DNA from: Dyadobacter sp. CY326
GTDB lineage: Bacteria > Bacteroidota > Bacteroidia > Cytophagales > Spirosomataceae
NCBI RefSeq assembly: GCF_021390515.1
Contig: NZ_JAJUXI010000011.1
Span: 208,296-272,295 of the forward strand
DNA: 64,000 nt
Reading direction: 5' to 3'
Shown here piece by piece: positions 25,944 to 34,156 of this stretch. The position numbers and the translations under genes are program-made. The first letter of the stretch is position 1. Each line of letters opens with the position of its first letter. The notes under the pieces are model-generated. The model was given only the letters and a program-made list of their open reading frames with translations, was not told the origin of the DNA and ran no database searches.

Positions 25944-27266
25944 TCAAAATCCCCACTTTCTTAATTTATGACCTTTGACCGCATAAAAAACGAGATATAA
26001 ATAGCACGGCAACAACACCCAGTAAGCCTGCCTTACATCCAGCGTATCTGCGAAATAGCCGTAGAAAAGGGGCATAATGGCATTCCCGCAAAGTCCCATG
26101 ATCATGATCGAAGCACCGAGTTTGGTAAACCGGCCCAGATCATCCAGCGCGAGCGGCCATATTCCCGCCCAAACCAATGAATTGGCCAATCCAAGTAACA
26201 CCACAAACCAAATCGAAATATCTGTCGTGTGACCCAGGAAGTGAATTTCTCCTTTTGCAAAAACAATCAGTAATGTAAAAATCGTCCCCAGCAATGTGCA
26301 GATCCTAAGCGCCGTAACCTGACTGATATACTTCGGAATGACGGTGATTCCAATCAAATACCCGCAAATGGTGCAGAAAAGTGTGTAGGAAGGAAAAACC
26401 TTCGCTTCCAGCAAATCAATGCCCATGGAATTGGCATAACCAATGATGGTGTCGATGGCAATCACTTGCGTTCCCACGTGCAAAAAGATCGCTAATGCGC
26501 CCAAAATGAGATGAGGGAACTGAAAAATGCTGGTCTTGCCTGCGTTAGCACTTGCAATTTGTTCGCTTTCATGCTCCGTGTCAATCTCCGGCAAAGGTGA
26601 TTTGTAAACCAAAAAACCGAGGATGAAAAGAAAGCTTCCCAGTCCGATGTAAGGATTAATAACCCTGCGGATTAACTCGTCCAATGCTGTGCTGCGTTCT
26701 ATGTCTGTCATCGAGCTCAGTTGCTGAAACATGGCTGTGTCGGTAGGGCGGAGGATGACGGCTGCGAAGACAATGGGAGACAAAATGCCTGCCGCTTTAT
26801 TGCAAATCCCCATTATGCTAATGCGCTGGGCTGCACGTTCTTTTGCGCCGAGGATTGTAATGTATGGGTTAGCAGCAGTTTGTAAAATCGCTAATCCAAT
26901 GCCAATGGTGAACAACCCAAGCAGGAAAATCTCATAGGTTCGAGACATGGCGGCGGGCACAAAAATGAATGCACCCAAGGCCATCGCCCAAAATCCAAAC
27001 ATCATTCCCTTCTTAAAACCCACCGCTCTTAGCAAGTAGGAGGAAGGCACAGACATCACGAAATAGGCAATATAAAATGCAAATGCGACCAGGTAAGCCT
27101 GAAAACTGGTAAGCTCACAAGCAATTTTGAAATATGGAATGAGAATAGAGTTCACCCACGAAACAAAGCCAAAGATGAAAAACATCAGCCCAATCAGGAA
27201 GATCGAGATCATCGTTTCCCGCTTCGAAAGATCTTCAACTTTGATTGCTATGGAGGCGTTGTTCAT
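25944..27266 (-). CDS. Sugar MFS transporter (FHS family, NagP-like)
   Basis: This 440-residue protein has twelve predicted helices. It shows the fucose/glucose-galactose/GlcNAc (FHS) transporter pattern: an N-terminal SILIPYFKIACELTSFQAYL, MSVPSSYLLRAVGFKKGM and an LQTAANPYI segment in helix 5. The neighbouring nagA and nagB make N-acetylglucosamine or a related N-acetylated sugar the likely substrate, imported by proton symport. The family does not phosphorylate sugars, so a separate kinase would be needed, and none is seen in the window. The gene stops 26 bp before nagA. A cluster of palindromes lies upstream. Confidence 0.88.
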   Translation of the reverse strand: MNNASIAIKVEDLSKRETMISIFLIGLMFFIFGFVSWVNSILIPYFKIACELTSFQAYLVAFAFYIAYFVMSVPSSYLLRAVGFKKGMMFGFWAMALGAFIFVPAAMSRTYEIFLLGLFTIGIGLAILQTAANPYITILGAKERAAQRISIMGICNKAAGILSPIVFAAVILRPTDTAMFQQLSSMTDIERSTALDELIRRVINPYIGLGSFLFILGFLVYKSPLPEIDTEHESEQIASANAGKTSIFQFPHLILGALAIFLHVGTQVIAIDTIIGYANSMGIDLLEAKVFPSYTLFCTICGYLIGITVIPKYISQVTALRICTLLGTIFTLLIVFAKGEIHFLGHTTDISIWFVVLLGLANSLVWAGIWPLALDDLGRFTKLGASIMIMGLCGNAIMPLFYGYFADTLDVRQAYWVLLPCYLYLVFYAVKGHKLRKWGF

Positions 27267-27283
27267 GGTTTTTGGCGATAAAC

Positions 27284-27404
27284 CCCCGGAATGAATTCCG
27301 GGGATAGGATATGTAAATCCCCTGACGGGGATAATTTTTACTGGCTAGGCGCATAATCCCCGTCAGGGGATTACAATCTCATTGCCCTGGATTTCAATCC
27401 AGGG
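27284..27404. repeat. Cluster of four palindromes (REP-like)
   Basis: Four short hairpins lie in the gap between the transporter and the Gfo/Idh gene. They are CCCCGGAA/TTCCGGGG (27284-27303), AATCCCCTGACGGGGAT (27316-27332), AATCCCCGTCAGGGGATT (27355-27372) and CCCTGGAT/ATCCAGGG (27385-27404). The second and third are also reverse complements of each other and could form one longer stem. The look is that of REP-type repeats mobilised by RAYT transposases, but no such gene is in the window. The rest of the gap to 27501 is a low-complexity run with repeated GAGCTAA/ACTGAGCT words. Confidence 0.75.
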
Positions 27405-27501
27405 TTTTGGAATAAGCCTTGGATTCAGACTGAGCTAATCTTGAACTAGGCTAATCTGACTTGAAACTGAGCTGAGATTAAACTAAACTTTTTAAACCGA
27501 G

Positions 27502-28854
27502 CTAAACAGTCGGTTCCCAGCCTTTTTGATATTCTCTTTTCCAAAGTTTCTCAGCTTCTTTGTTGCCTTTAATGTGCCCATTTGAAGAATCAACATTCAA
27601 TGTTGCTCCTGTGCGATAAGCAATGTTGCCAAGCTGCGCCAGCAATGTGCTCTGGTGTCCGCCGACGATCTCGGAAGCCAGCGGCGTTCCTTTTTTAATG
27701 GCATCAAAGAAATTCTGAATGTGCAATGCATCGAGTCCCTGCGACGGGTTCATCTTATTTCTTGGATCAATCACAAAGTCATTTTTTACTTCCTTAATCA
27801 CCTTGTTATCAAGTCCGTAAATGGTGTAAGTGTTGCCCTCGCCAATTTGCAGCGAGCCTGTTTCTCCATAGAAAATCACCCCAACGCTGCTGCCTTCATT
27901 CGTCCGGCCGTTGCAGCTTCTGCCTTCCCATGACATGGCGGTGTTATTGTCAAATTCTAAATTAATAACTTGTGTATCAGGCGCTTCCCAGTCGTCTTTA
28001 TACCGGAATCGTCCACCCGAAGAGGTAACCCGGTTGGGATATTCAACTTGTAAGCCCCAGCGCATTAAATCCAGCATGTGTGTGCCATTATTAAGCGCTT
28101 CGCCCGTTCCCCAGTTCCAAAGCCAGTGCCAGTTGTAATGGATTAAATTATCCTTATAAGCACGACGCGGTGCGGGACCTTGCCATAACTCATAGTCCAG
28201 CCAGGTTGGAACAGCAGTCTCTTTTCCCACGCCGATGGACGCCCTATTATTGGTATACCAACCTTTTACAAAATACGGACGGCCAATAGCACCGCTATGA
28301 ACTTCCTTAATTGCAGCCATCACATTCGGCCACGAACGGCGCTGGTTGCCCATTTGAATCACATTCTTATATTTTTTGGCCACAGTGATCAGCATTTCGC
28401 CTTCGTTTGGGTTGTGGCTGCAAGGTTTTTCCAGATAAACATGCTTTCCAGCTTTCGAAGCCAGAATGGCAGCAGGCGCGTGCCAATGATCGGGCGCTGC
28501 GATAACCAATGCATCCATATCCTTGTTTTCCAGTGCCTTCCGAAAATCAGGCGTGTTGGCAGGTTTGGATTTTTGAATGTCATTAACAGTGCTAATGCAT
28601 TTTTCTGCGGCTCGTGAATCCACATCGGAGATCGAAACAACCTCACAGTTTGGCTGCAATGCATAGTTAGAAGAAAGCGCCAGACCGCGACTATTGACGC
28701 CCATCACGCCGACTCTCACTTTCTCATTTGCCCCAATGATTTTTGCATAACTTTTTGGACTAAAACCTGGCAGCACGCCGCCCAAAGTAAGCAATGCGCT
28801 TCCGGCAAGCGTTTTTTTCAAAAATTCTCTTCTTTCGTTAGGAATATTTTTCAT
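27502..28854 (-). CDS. Exported Gfo/Idh/MocA oxidoreductase
   Basis: This 450-residue protein has a twin-arginine-type leader with a non-standard spacing (ERREFLKKTLAGSALLTLGG). The NAD(P)-binding fold follows (KVRVGVMGVNSRGLALSSNY), with DALVIAAPDHWHAPAAILAS and the family catalytic motif GKHVYLEKPCSHNP (about residues 140-153). The C-terminal half shows the usual substrate-domain motif GGEALNNGTHMLDLMRWG-like pattern. It probably oxidises or reduces a sugar in the periplasm using a tightly bound cofactor. Some relatives act as cofactor-dependent glycosidases, so a hydrolytic role is possible. It lies in the nag cluster, 45 bp after another family member. Confidence 0.87.
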   Translation of the reverse strand: MKNIPNERREFLKKTLAGSALLTLGGVLPGFSPKSYAKIIGANEKVRVGVMGVNSRGLALSSNYALQPNCEVVSISDVDSRAAEKCISTVNDIQKSKPANTPDFRKALENKDMDALVIAAPDHWHAPAAILASKAGKHVYLEKPCSHNPNEGEMLITVAKKYKNVIQMGNQRRSWPNVMAAIKEVHSGAIGRPYFVKGWYTNNRASIGVGKETAVPTWLDYELWQGPAPRRAYKDNLIHYNWHWLWNWGTGEALNNGTHMLDLMRWGLQVEYPNRVTSSGGRFRYKDDWEAPDTQVINLEFDNNTAMSWEGRSCNGRTNEGSSVGVIFYGETGSLQIGEGNTYTIYGLDNKVIKEVKNDFVIDPRNKMNPSQGLDALHIQNFFDAIKKGTPLASEIVGGHQSTLLAQLGNIAYRTGATLNVDSSNGHIKGNKEAEKLWKREYQKGWEPTV

Positions 28855-28899
28855 GTCAAATGATGGTTAAAGGATTTGGTCACCAAGTCTGAGCAATGT

Positions 28900-29907
28900 T
28901 CATCGGCTCTTTTTGGCTTTGGTTAAAACACTCTCCAATGTTACACTTTTTCCGCCTTGACGTTTGCTTTCATCGGCGGCTTCCATGAATGTGAAAATTT
29001 CGATCGTTTCCTGAGGCGTTACGGGCATTTCGCCTGTTTTGAAATATTTGATAATGTCTACCAAAAGCGGCTCATAGCCTGCATAAGGCCCCAAAACTTT
29101 GTTGCCGTCTTCCGTAAAAACTGTCCCGCCATAATCGTGCTTGCCTGTGCGCGTGCCTCGGAATGTGCCTGTTCTGCCATCACCCCAAATGCCTACAACA
29201 ATGTCTGTGTTTGGCGTGCTCACGCGCGTGACGCTTTTGCAACCAGTTCCCATGACAGTATATAAAGTTTCAACGCCATGGACGCCATACCAGAAGAAGT
29301 CTGGATGGGTTTTTTCCAAAACGGCAGGACTATAAGTGTCTGCGCCCAGGACTTTGGCTTTGTCGATATTTTCAAGTCCTTTGATATAGCGCAAAGATGA
29401 GGCAGAGAAAACGGGGATTTTGTATTTTTCGGCAGCATTATAAATCGCAATCGTGTCTGATAATGAGGCAGCTACGGGTTTGTCTATAAACATTCTTTTG
29501 CCAGCTTTAAACACTTCCAGTGCTTGTTCCAAATGCAGTCTCCCATCATTGGTTTCCAAAAGAATTACATCCGTTTCGGCTAGCAATTCCTGGATTGAGC
29601 CGGTTATTTTTACACCTAACTTTTTGACTTCTTCAATGTATCCCGGAATGCGTTTCGTGCTGGATTCTATGTCCTTGCTCCCCTGCGGATATGCAGCCGT
29701 CACTTTGTAACTGTCATAAACCGGATCTGGCGCCTCTGCATTCAATGCTTTTGCAAATGCAACGCTGTGAGAAGTGTCCAGTCCGATGATGCCGACGCGT
29801 TTTCCGTCAGCGACGCGGGCAATGGCTGGGAAAAAGTCCAGCAACCCCAATCCGGCGCCAGTTACAACAGATTTGATGATGAAATTTCGTCGGTTAAGCG
29901 AATGCAT
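28900..29907 (-). CDS. Exported Gfo/Idh/MocA oxidoreductase
   Basis: This 335-residue protein has a leader (NRRNFIIKSVVTGAGLGLLD) compatible with Tat or Sec export. It then has VGIIGLDTSHSVAFAKALNA in place of a typical GxGxxG motif, a DVILLETNDGRLHLEQALEV strand and the family motif GKRMFIDKPVAAS. The C-terminal substrate domain is shorter than in its neighbour. It is the first structural gene after the LacI regulator, with a palindrome in between. Three exported members of one superfamily in one cluster suggest successive chemistry on one sugar, for example keto-intermediate formation, but this is inference. Confidence 0.85.
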   Translation of the reverse strand: MHSLNRRNFIIKSVVTGAGLGLLDFFPAIARVADGKRVGIIGLDTSHSVAFAKALNAEAPDPVYDSYKVTAAYPQGSKDIESSTKRIPGYIEEVKKLGVKITGSIQELLAETDVILLETNDGRLHLEQALEVFKAGKRMFIDKPVAASLSDTIAIYNAAEKYKIPVFSASSLRYIKGLENIDKAKVLGADTYSPAVLEKTHPDFFWYGVHGVETLYTVMGTGCKSVTRVSTPNTDIVVGIWGDGRTGTFRGTRTGKHDYGGTVFTEDGNKVLGPYAGYEPLLVDIIKYFKTGEMPVTPQETIEIFTFMEAADESKRQGGKSVTLESVLTKAKKSR

Positions 29908-29973
29908 AATGTTTAATAAAGTGTTTAGGAATAGCCTCGAAAGCGATTTCGGGGACGTACCCGTAAATATACT

Positions 29974-29995
29974 AACATATTTTTAACGATATGTT
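29974..29995. promoter_or_regulatory. Candidate LacI-family operator
   Basis: A 7-bp inverted repeat (AACATAT / ATATGTT) with an 8-nt spacer lies between the LacI-type gene and the first gene of the catabolic run, about 65 bp upstream of its start. The position fits an operator for the adjacent regulator. No experimental support is available. Confidence 0.4.
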
Positions 29996-30074
29996 ATTGA
30001 CCTACTTGGTTATAAATTATTTTGGTACAACACGATATCAAGATCATTTCTATGGCATTTTAATTACTTAACAT

Positions 30075-31133
30075 TCAATTTTGATAAAATGCCTGATTTT
30101 CCCTTGTGACGATGTCGATAGGCATAAAATGAACCTTGGCGACGGTTGTACCAAGCACCAGGGTTTCATACAAGGCCATTAATCCGCGGTAACCTTGTTC
30201 TTCCGGTTTGTGACAAATTAAAAAATCGATTAGCCCTTCTTTCAGATAGCGAATGTTCTCTTTCAGGAAGTCGTAACCGATCAGCGAAATGTCGGTTCTG
30301 TTATTTTTTTCGAGAAAAGATGCGACTGAGGACACCCGGGAATTGGTGACAAAAATGGCTTCAATGTCTTCATGCGTGAGCAAAACACGTTTGAGATCTC
30401 GCGTAACGGACAGGTTATCCGTGTCTTTAATGTCAATGCGAATGATTTCACCCGGAATATTGTGGTCCTTGAAATAGCTTCGGAAGCCTTCCTCGATCTG
30501 ATGGTAATTATAGGTGTCTGTATCCTTGGAAATATTGACAACCAGCACTTTATGCTTTTCTTTGAGCCGATAAGTCAGCAATTTCCCGCCCACATAACCG
30601 CTTTGGAATAAATGAGGACCAATGTAAGCCAGGTTATCCTGATCCGGAATGTCAGAATCGATGAATGCGAAAGGGATTTTAAGTTTGTGGCAAGTTTTAA
30701 CAAACTCCCGTGCTTCTTCTACGAAAGAGGGCGCCAACAAAACGCCCTGAAAAGTGCCATCCAGGATCAGTTTCGTTTGTTCCGTGAATGAATGGTGATC
30801 ATTGAGGTCAAACAAAAACGTGCTGACCTGCACCCCATATTTCTTGATTTCATGCTGCGCGCGCAAGATTCCTTTTAAAGGAGCTTCCCAAAAATCAGTT
30901 TCCTCGGAAACTTTGGGAAGCAAAACGGCAAGCGATATGATCTTCCTCGAAGCCAGGCGACTAGCGAGTATATTTGGCTGATAATCAAGTTCTTTTATAA
31001 TTTCATTGATCTTTTTTTTTGTCTTTTCGGAAACGCCGGTGCGATTGTGAATAACCCTGTCAACCGTTGCAATCGAAACATTTGCACGCCGCGCGATCTC
31101 CTTCACGCCAAAATAGGTGTTGTCTTTCTCCAT
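30075..31133 (-). CDS. LacI-family transcriptional regulator
   Basis: This 352-residue protein has the LacI helix-turn-helix and hinge at its N-terminus (VKEIARRANVSIATVDRVIH, then NILASRLASRK). A periplasmic-binding-protein-like sensor domain follows (about residues 65-345), with FAFIDSDIPDQDNLAYIGPH and SLIGYDFLKENIRYL. It most likely senses a sugar or sugar derivative and controls the downstream leftward genes (Gfo/Idh, transporter, nagA, nagB). The pattern TVDRVIHNR, rather than TVSRVLN, places it in the group common in Bacteroidota sugar loci. Confidence 0.92.
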   Translation of the reverse strand: MEKDNTYFGVKEIARRANVSIATVDRVIHNRTGVSEKTKKKINEIIKELDYQPNILASRLASRKIISLAVLLPKVSEETDFWEAPLKGILRAQHEIKKYGVQVSTFLFDLNDHHSFTEQTKLILDGTFQGVLLAPSFVEEAREFVKTCHKLKIPFAFIDSDIPDQDNLAYIGPHLFQSGYVGGKLLTYRLKEKHKVLVVNISKDTDTYNYHQIEEGFRSYFKDHNIPGEIIRIDIKDTDNLSVTRDLKRVLLTHEDIEAIFVTNSRVSSVASFLEKNNRTDISLIGYDFLKENIRYLKEGLIDFLICHKPEEQGYRGLMALYETLVLGTTVAKVHFMPIDIVTRENQAFYQN

Positions 31134-31361
31134 TCGGGAAGGTAATAATTGTAGATGTTCAAAGAAGAATATTTTTATAAAATCTACCTGTTAATCGGCT
31201 CTGATTGCATTTGGTGCGGTAAAAGTTAGTGGTAAACAGCGCAACTATTTTAGCCAATCAGCCCATGCGGCTATTGTTTGTTTGATTTTAATATTCTTAT
31301 TTTGTCTATCAATTAAGTAGATTAAAAACTGCTGAGGCATAGCAGGGAGATATATTTTGAA
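31134..31361. other. Intergenic region between divergent lacI and sulfatase genes
   Basis: Together with the element that follows, this makes a 400-bp gap. It must contain two divergent promoters. A rightward candidate is the TTTG at 31270s followed about 20 bp later by TTATTTTG around 31297, close to but not exactly the Bacteroidota consensus. If it is used, the sulfatase mRNA would carry the structured element at 31362-31456 in its leader. I see no coding frame. Confidence 0.4.
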
Positions 31362-31456
31362 CCCCGATACCCTATTTGACAGCGCAGTCCGACTTGCCGG
31401 AATTTTCGGTGGTTGTCAATTCATGCCAGTCGTCTGGCTGTCGTAGGGTATCGGGG
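31362..31456. repeat. 95-nt stem-loop element upstream of the sulfatase
   Basis: A perfect 13-bp inverted repeat (CCCCGATACCCTA at 31362-31374 and TAGGGTATCGGGG at 31444-31456) encloses about 69 nt. The interior contains further complementary pieces, GACAGC with GCTGTC, and the small hairpin GCCAG-TCGT-CTGGC. It could be a mobile miniature element, a leader RNA controlling the sulfatase, or a small RNA. It does not match a riboswitch class I know. Confidence 0.7.
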
Positions 31457-31534
31457 GCAAAGATAGCCGCGGTTTTTCAAGTAATCCGGCGGTTTCAATG
31501 TCTTTTTGAAGTATATCAAATATAGTAGTAAATA

Positions 31535-32983
31535 ATGAAAAACGTTTTTACGCTGTTTTGCTGCTTTATAATTGGCATCATTGGATGCGATTTATGGGCA
31601 CAAACTGCAAAGCCGGGGAGACCCAACATTATCTTCATTTTAGCTGACGACCTGGGTTATGGAGACGTGGGATTTAATGGTCAGAAATTAATCAAAACAC
31701 CAAATATTGACAAGCTTGCGCGGGAAGGGATGATTTTCAATCAGTTCTACGCAGGGACATCCGTTTGTGCGCCGTCAAGAGCTTCATTGCTTACGGGCAA
31801 GCATACGGGTCATACATACATTCGCGGGAACAAAAGTGTTTCACCCGAAGGGCAGCAGCCCATTGCAGATTCGGTGCTGACGGTTGCTGAGATTTTACAA
31901 AAATCCGGTTACGTCACCGGGGCTTTTGGCAAATGGGGACTTGGGCCGGTCGGCTCGGAAGGAGATCCTAATAAGCAGGGTTTCAATCAGTTTTACGGCT
32001 ATAATTGCCAAAGTCTGGCGCACCGTTATTATCCCAATCATTTGTGGGAAAACAATAAAAAGATTGTTCTGGAAGGCAACAAAAATCTGCGTTATAATAA
32101 AGAATACGCGCCGGATCTCATTCAGCAAAAAGCATTGCATTTCGTTGATGCTCAGGATGGTAAAAAGCCGTTTTTCCTGTTCCTGCCCTACATTCTTCCG
32201 CATGCTGAACTGATTGTTCCGGAAGACAGCATTTTGCAATTTTACAAAGGCAAGTTTGAAGAAAAACCGCATAAGGGCGACGATTACGGGGCTAATGCCA
32301 AGGACGGCGGTTACGCTTCGCAGGAAATTCCCCGGGCCACTTTCGCAGCCATGGTTACACGTTTGGACATGTATGTGGGTCAGGTTTTGGATAAATTGAA
32401 AGAAAAAGGACTGGACAAAAATACGCTGATCATCTTCACGAGCGACAATGGTCCGCACATAGAAGGCGGGGCCGATCCCAAGTTTTTTAACAGCAGTGGC
32501 GGATTACGCGGCGTAAAACGCGATTTGTACGAAGGCGGTGTTCGCGAACCATTCGCAGCGCGCTGGCCAGCCGTCATTAAGCCGGGATCGAAAAGCGATT
32601 ATATTGGAGCGTTTTGGGACATTTTGCCAACGTTTTCGGAGTTAGCTCAGGTTCAAGCTCCTCATAACATTGACGGGATTTCCTTTACTGATGCATTAAA
32701 GGGTAAAACGACACAGAAGAAGCACGATTATCTTTATTGGGAGTTTCACGAACAAGGTGGCAGACAGGCAGTTCGGCAGGGAAACTGGAAAGCCGTTCGT
32801 TTGAAAGCTGCTGGCAATCCGGACGCATTGGTTGAACTTTATGACTTGTCAAAGGACCCGAGCGAAACCACCAACCTCACCCCCCAATTCCCCGAAAAAG
32901 CCAAAGAACTCGGCCAGATCATGAACAAGGCCCACGTCTCATCAGCGCTGTTCCCGTTTGGGAGTTTGGTGACTACGGAGTAA
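31535..32983 (+). CDS. Secreted sulfatase (arylsulfatase A-like)
   Basis: This 482-residue protein has a signal peptide (FTLFCCFIIGIIGCDLWAQ) and a full type I sulfatase fold. The metal-binding start is NIIFILADDLGYGD (residues 31-44). The formylglycine motif is SVCAPSRASLLTG, with Cys78 as the residue to be oxidised, and the second metal cluster is IFTSDNGPH. The Cys needs a maturase (anSME or FGE) encoded elsewhere. The group contains arylsulfatases and N-acetyl-hexosamine sulfatases. Next to nag genes, removal of sulfate from a sulfated amino-sugar glycan is a reasonable but unproven role. It is divergent from the LacI gene. Confidence 0.92.
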   Translation: MKNVFTLFCCFIIGIIGCDLWAQTAKPGRPNIIFILADDLGYGDVGFNGQKLIKTPNIDKLAREGMIFNQFYAGTSVCAPSRASLLTGKHTGHTYIRGNKSVSPEGQQPIADSVLTVAEILQKSGYVTGAFGKWGLGPVGSEGDPNKQGFNQFYGYNCQSLAHRYYPNHLWENNKKIVLEGNKNLRYNKEYAPDLIQQKALHFVDAQDGKKPFFLFLPYILPHAELIVPEDSILQFYKGKFEEKPHKGDDYGANAKDGGYASQEIPRATFAAMVTRLDMYVGQVLDKLKEKGLDKNTLIIFTSDNGPHIEGGADPKFFNSSGGLRGVKRDLYEGGVREPFAARWPAVIKPGSKSDYIGAFWDILPTFSELAQVQAPHNIDGISFTDALKGKTTQKKHDYLYWEFHEQGGRQAVRQGNWKAVRLKAAGNPDALVELYDLSKDPSETTNLTPQFPEKAKELGQIMNKAHVSSALFPFGSLVTTE

Positions 32984-33000
32984 ACCTAGAGTTAAAAATA

Positions 33001-33023
33001 TTTGGTATATTTATCTTACCAAA
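33001..33023. promoter_or_regulatory. Operator-like palindrome ahead of the YoeB locus
   Basis: TTTGGTA and TACCAAA form a 7-bp inverted repeat with a 9-nt spacer, ending 10 bp before the antitoxin start codon. Type II antitoxins usually repress their own operon at such sites. Confidence 0.55.
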
Positions 33024-33033
33024 TTCAGCAAAC

Positions 33034-33249
33034 ATGGAAACGTTAATTATTCAAGGAGAAGGTGAGCAGATTAGCACGCTGAAAGCATTCTTAGCAACTG
33101 TTGGAATCAGTTATAAAACTGTTCAAGAAGAAGATACAACTGATTACCTTTTAAGTAACTCAACCAATAAGACTCAACTCTTAGACTCTATTCAAGAAGC
33201 CAAGGACGGAAAAACCCGAAAACTTGGCCTCGATGATATATGGAAATAG
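33034..33249 (+). CDS. Antitoxin of a YoeB-type module (DUF2683-like)
   Basis: This 71-residue protein begins METLIIQGEGEQISTLKAFL and ends KTRKLGLDDIWK, the layout of DUF2683 proteins that precede YoeB/RelE toxins in Bacteroidota. The N-terminal part should form the DNA-binding or dimerisation unit and the acidic C-terminus should wrap the toxin. It overlaps the toxin gene by 10 bp, which supports coupled synthesis with the antitoxin made first. Confidence 0.8.
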   Translation: METLIIQGEGEQISTLKAFLATVGISYKTVQEEDTTDYLLSNSTNKTQLLDSIQEAKDGKTRKLGLDDIWK

Positions 33250-33503
33250 AGTTTACGTCAAAAGCAGAAGCGCAACTTACTTATTGGAAAATTACAGGAA
33301 ATGACGCGGTTCTAAAAAAAATCAGAAACCTAATTGCTTCCATTCTGGAAACTCCATTTCATGGAATTGGCAAACCAGAACCTCTCAAATACGAGCTTTC
33401 AGGCTACTGGTCAAGAAGGATTACTGATGAACATCGGCTAGTTTATGAAATTACAAATGATAAGGTTGTAATCATTCAATGCCGCTTCCATTACAGTAAA
33501 TAG
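33240..33503 (+). CDS. yoeB: YoeB-family mRNA interferase toxin
   Basis: This 87-residue protein matches Txe/YoeB closely: PFHGIGKPEPLKYELSGYWS, the catalytic-surface residues in RRITDEHRLVYEI, and the C-terminal CRFHYSK with the conserved His-Tyr pair. YoeB toxins bind the ribosome and cleave mRNA at the A site. The gene looks intact. The module sits between the sulfatase and the two-component genes without visible mobile sequence. Its stop lies 14 bp from the convergent response-regulator stop. Confidence 0.92.
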   Translation: MEIEFTSKAEAQLTYWKITGNDAVLKKIRNLIASILETPFHGIGKPEPLKYELSGYWSRRITDEHRLVYEITNDKVVIIQCRFHYSK

Positions 33504-33516
33504 ATAACGCGTTCGA

Positions 33517-34134
33517 TCAAATCAACCCCAACCCAGCCGCTAGCTTAATCAACGATGCTGTGTTTGAGACCTCGAATTTCATGAGGAGGTTTTGGCGGTG
33601 GCTGTTGACTGTTGTTACGCTGATGAAAAGTTTGTCGGCGATTTGCGGGTTGGTCATTCCTTCGGCAATGAGGATCAGGACTTCCTTTTCACGGCGGGTA
33701 AGGAATGGAATCGTTTTTGGCGCGGAAGTTGCCGCAGCCTGATCGAAATTTACATTCATAAAATAACCTCCTGCCTGCACTTGCTGAATCGCTTCCAAAA
33801 TTTCCTCCTTACTAGAACTTTTAATCAAATAACCGGAAGCTCCATTCTGAATCATGCGCGAGACATAAGCCCGCTCGCTGAATGTGCTTAATGCAAGCGT
33901 TTTGACTTCTGGAAATTGATCCTTAACCTTTTTGCAAAGCTCTATTCCGCTGATATCGGGCAGGTTAATGTCCAGAAACGCAATGTCGACCTCATTGTTT
34001 TTAAGAAACGAAATGGCATCGATGGCATTGGTTGCGGTGCCCACGACCGAAATTCCCTCGCTTTCTGACAACAGAGATTTCAACCCTTCCAACACCAGTG
34101 GATGGTCGTCCACAATAAGAATTCTGACATTCAT
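33517..34134 (-). CDS. NarL/LuxR-type response regulator
   Basis: This 205-residue protein has a receiver domain with the phosphoacceptor Asp55 (VDIAFLDINLPDISGIEL) and acidic pair Asp9-Asp10. Its C-terminal LuxR helix-turn-helix (about residues 140-200) contains LTRREKEVLILIAEGMTNPQ and SVTTVNSHRQNLLMKF. It lies 22 bp downstream of the histidine kinase gene and is its obvious partner. The target genes are unknown. Confidence 0.95.
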   Translation of the reverse strand: MNVRILIVDDHPLVLEGLKSLLSESEGISVVGTATNAIDAISFLKNNEVDIAFLDINLPDISGIELCKKVKDQFPEVKTLALSTFSERAYVSRMIQNGASGYLIKSSSKEEILEAIQQVQAGGYFMNVNFDQAAATSAPKTIPFLTRREKEVLILIAEGMTNPQIADKLFISVTTVNSHRQNLLMKFEVSNTASLIKLAAGLGLI

Positions 34135-34156
34135 AAGTTCAATTTATTTAGGTTAA

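Noticed and set aside
27284..27404. CRISPR-like repeat interpretation of the palindrome cluster
   Set aside because: The stems differ in sequence and spacing, so this is not an array.
31895..32458. 187-codon minus-strand frame opposite the sulfatase
   Set aside because: It overlaps the conserved sulfatase core and has no recognisable product.
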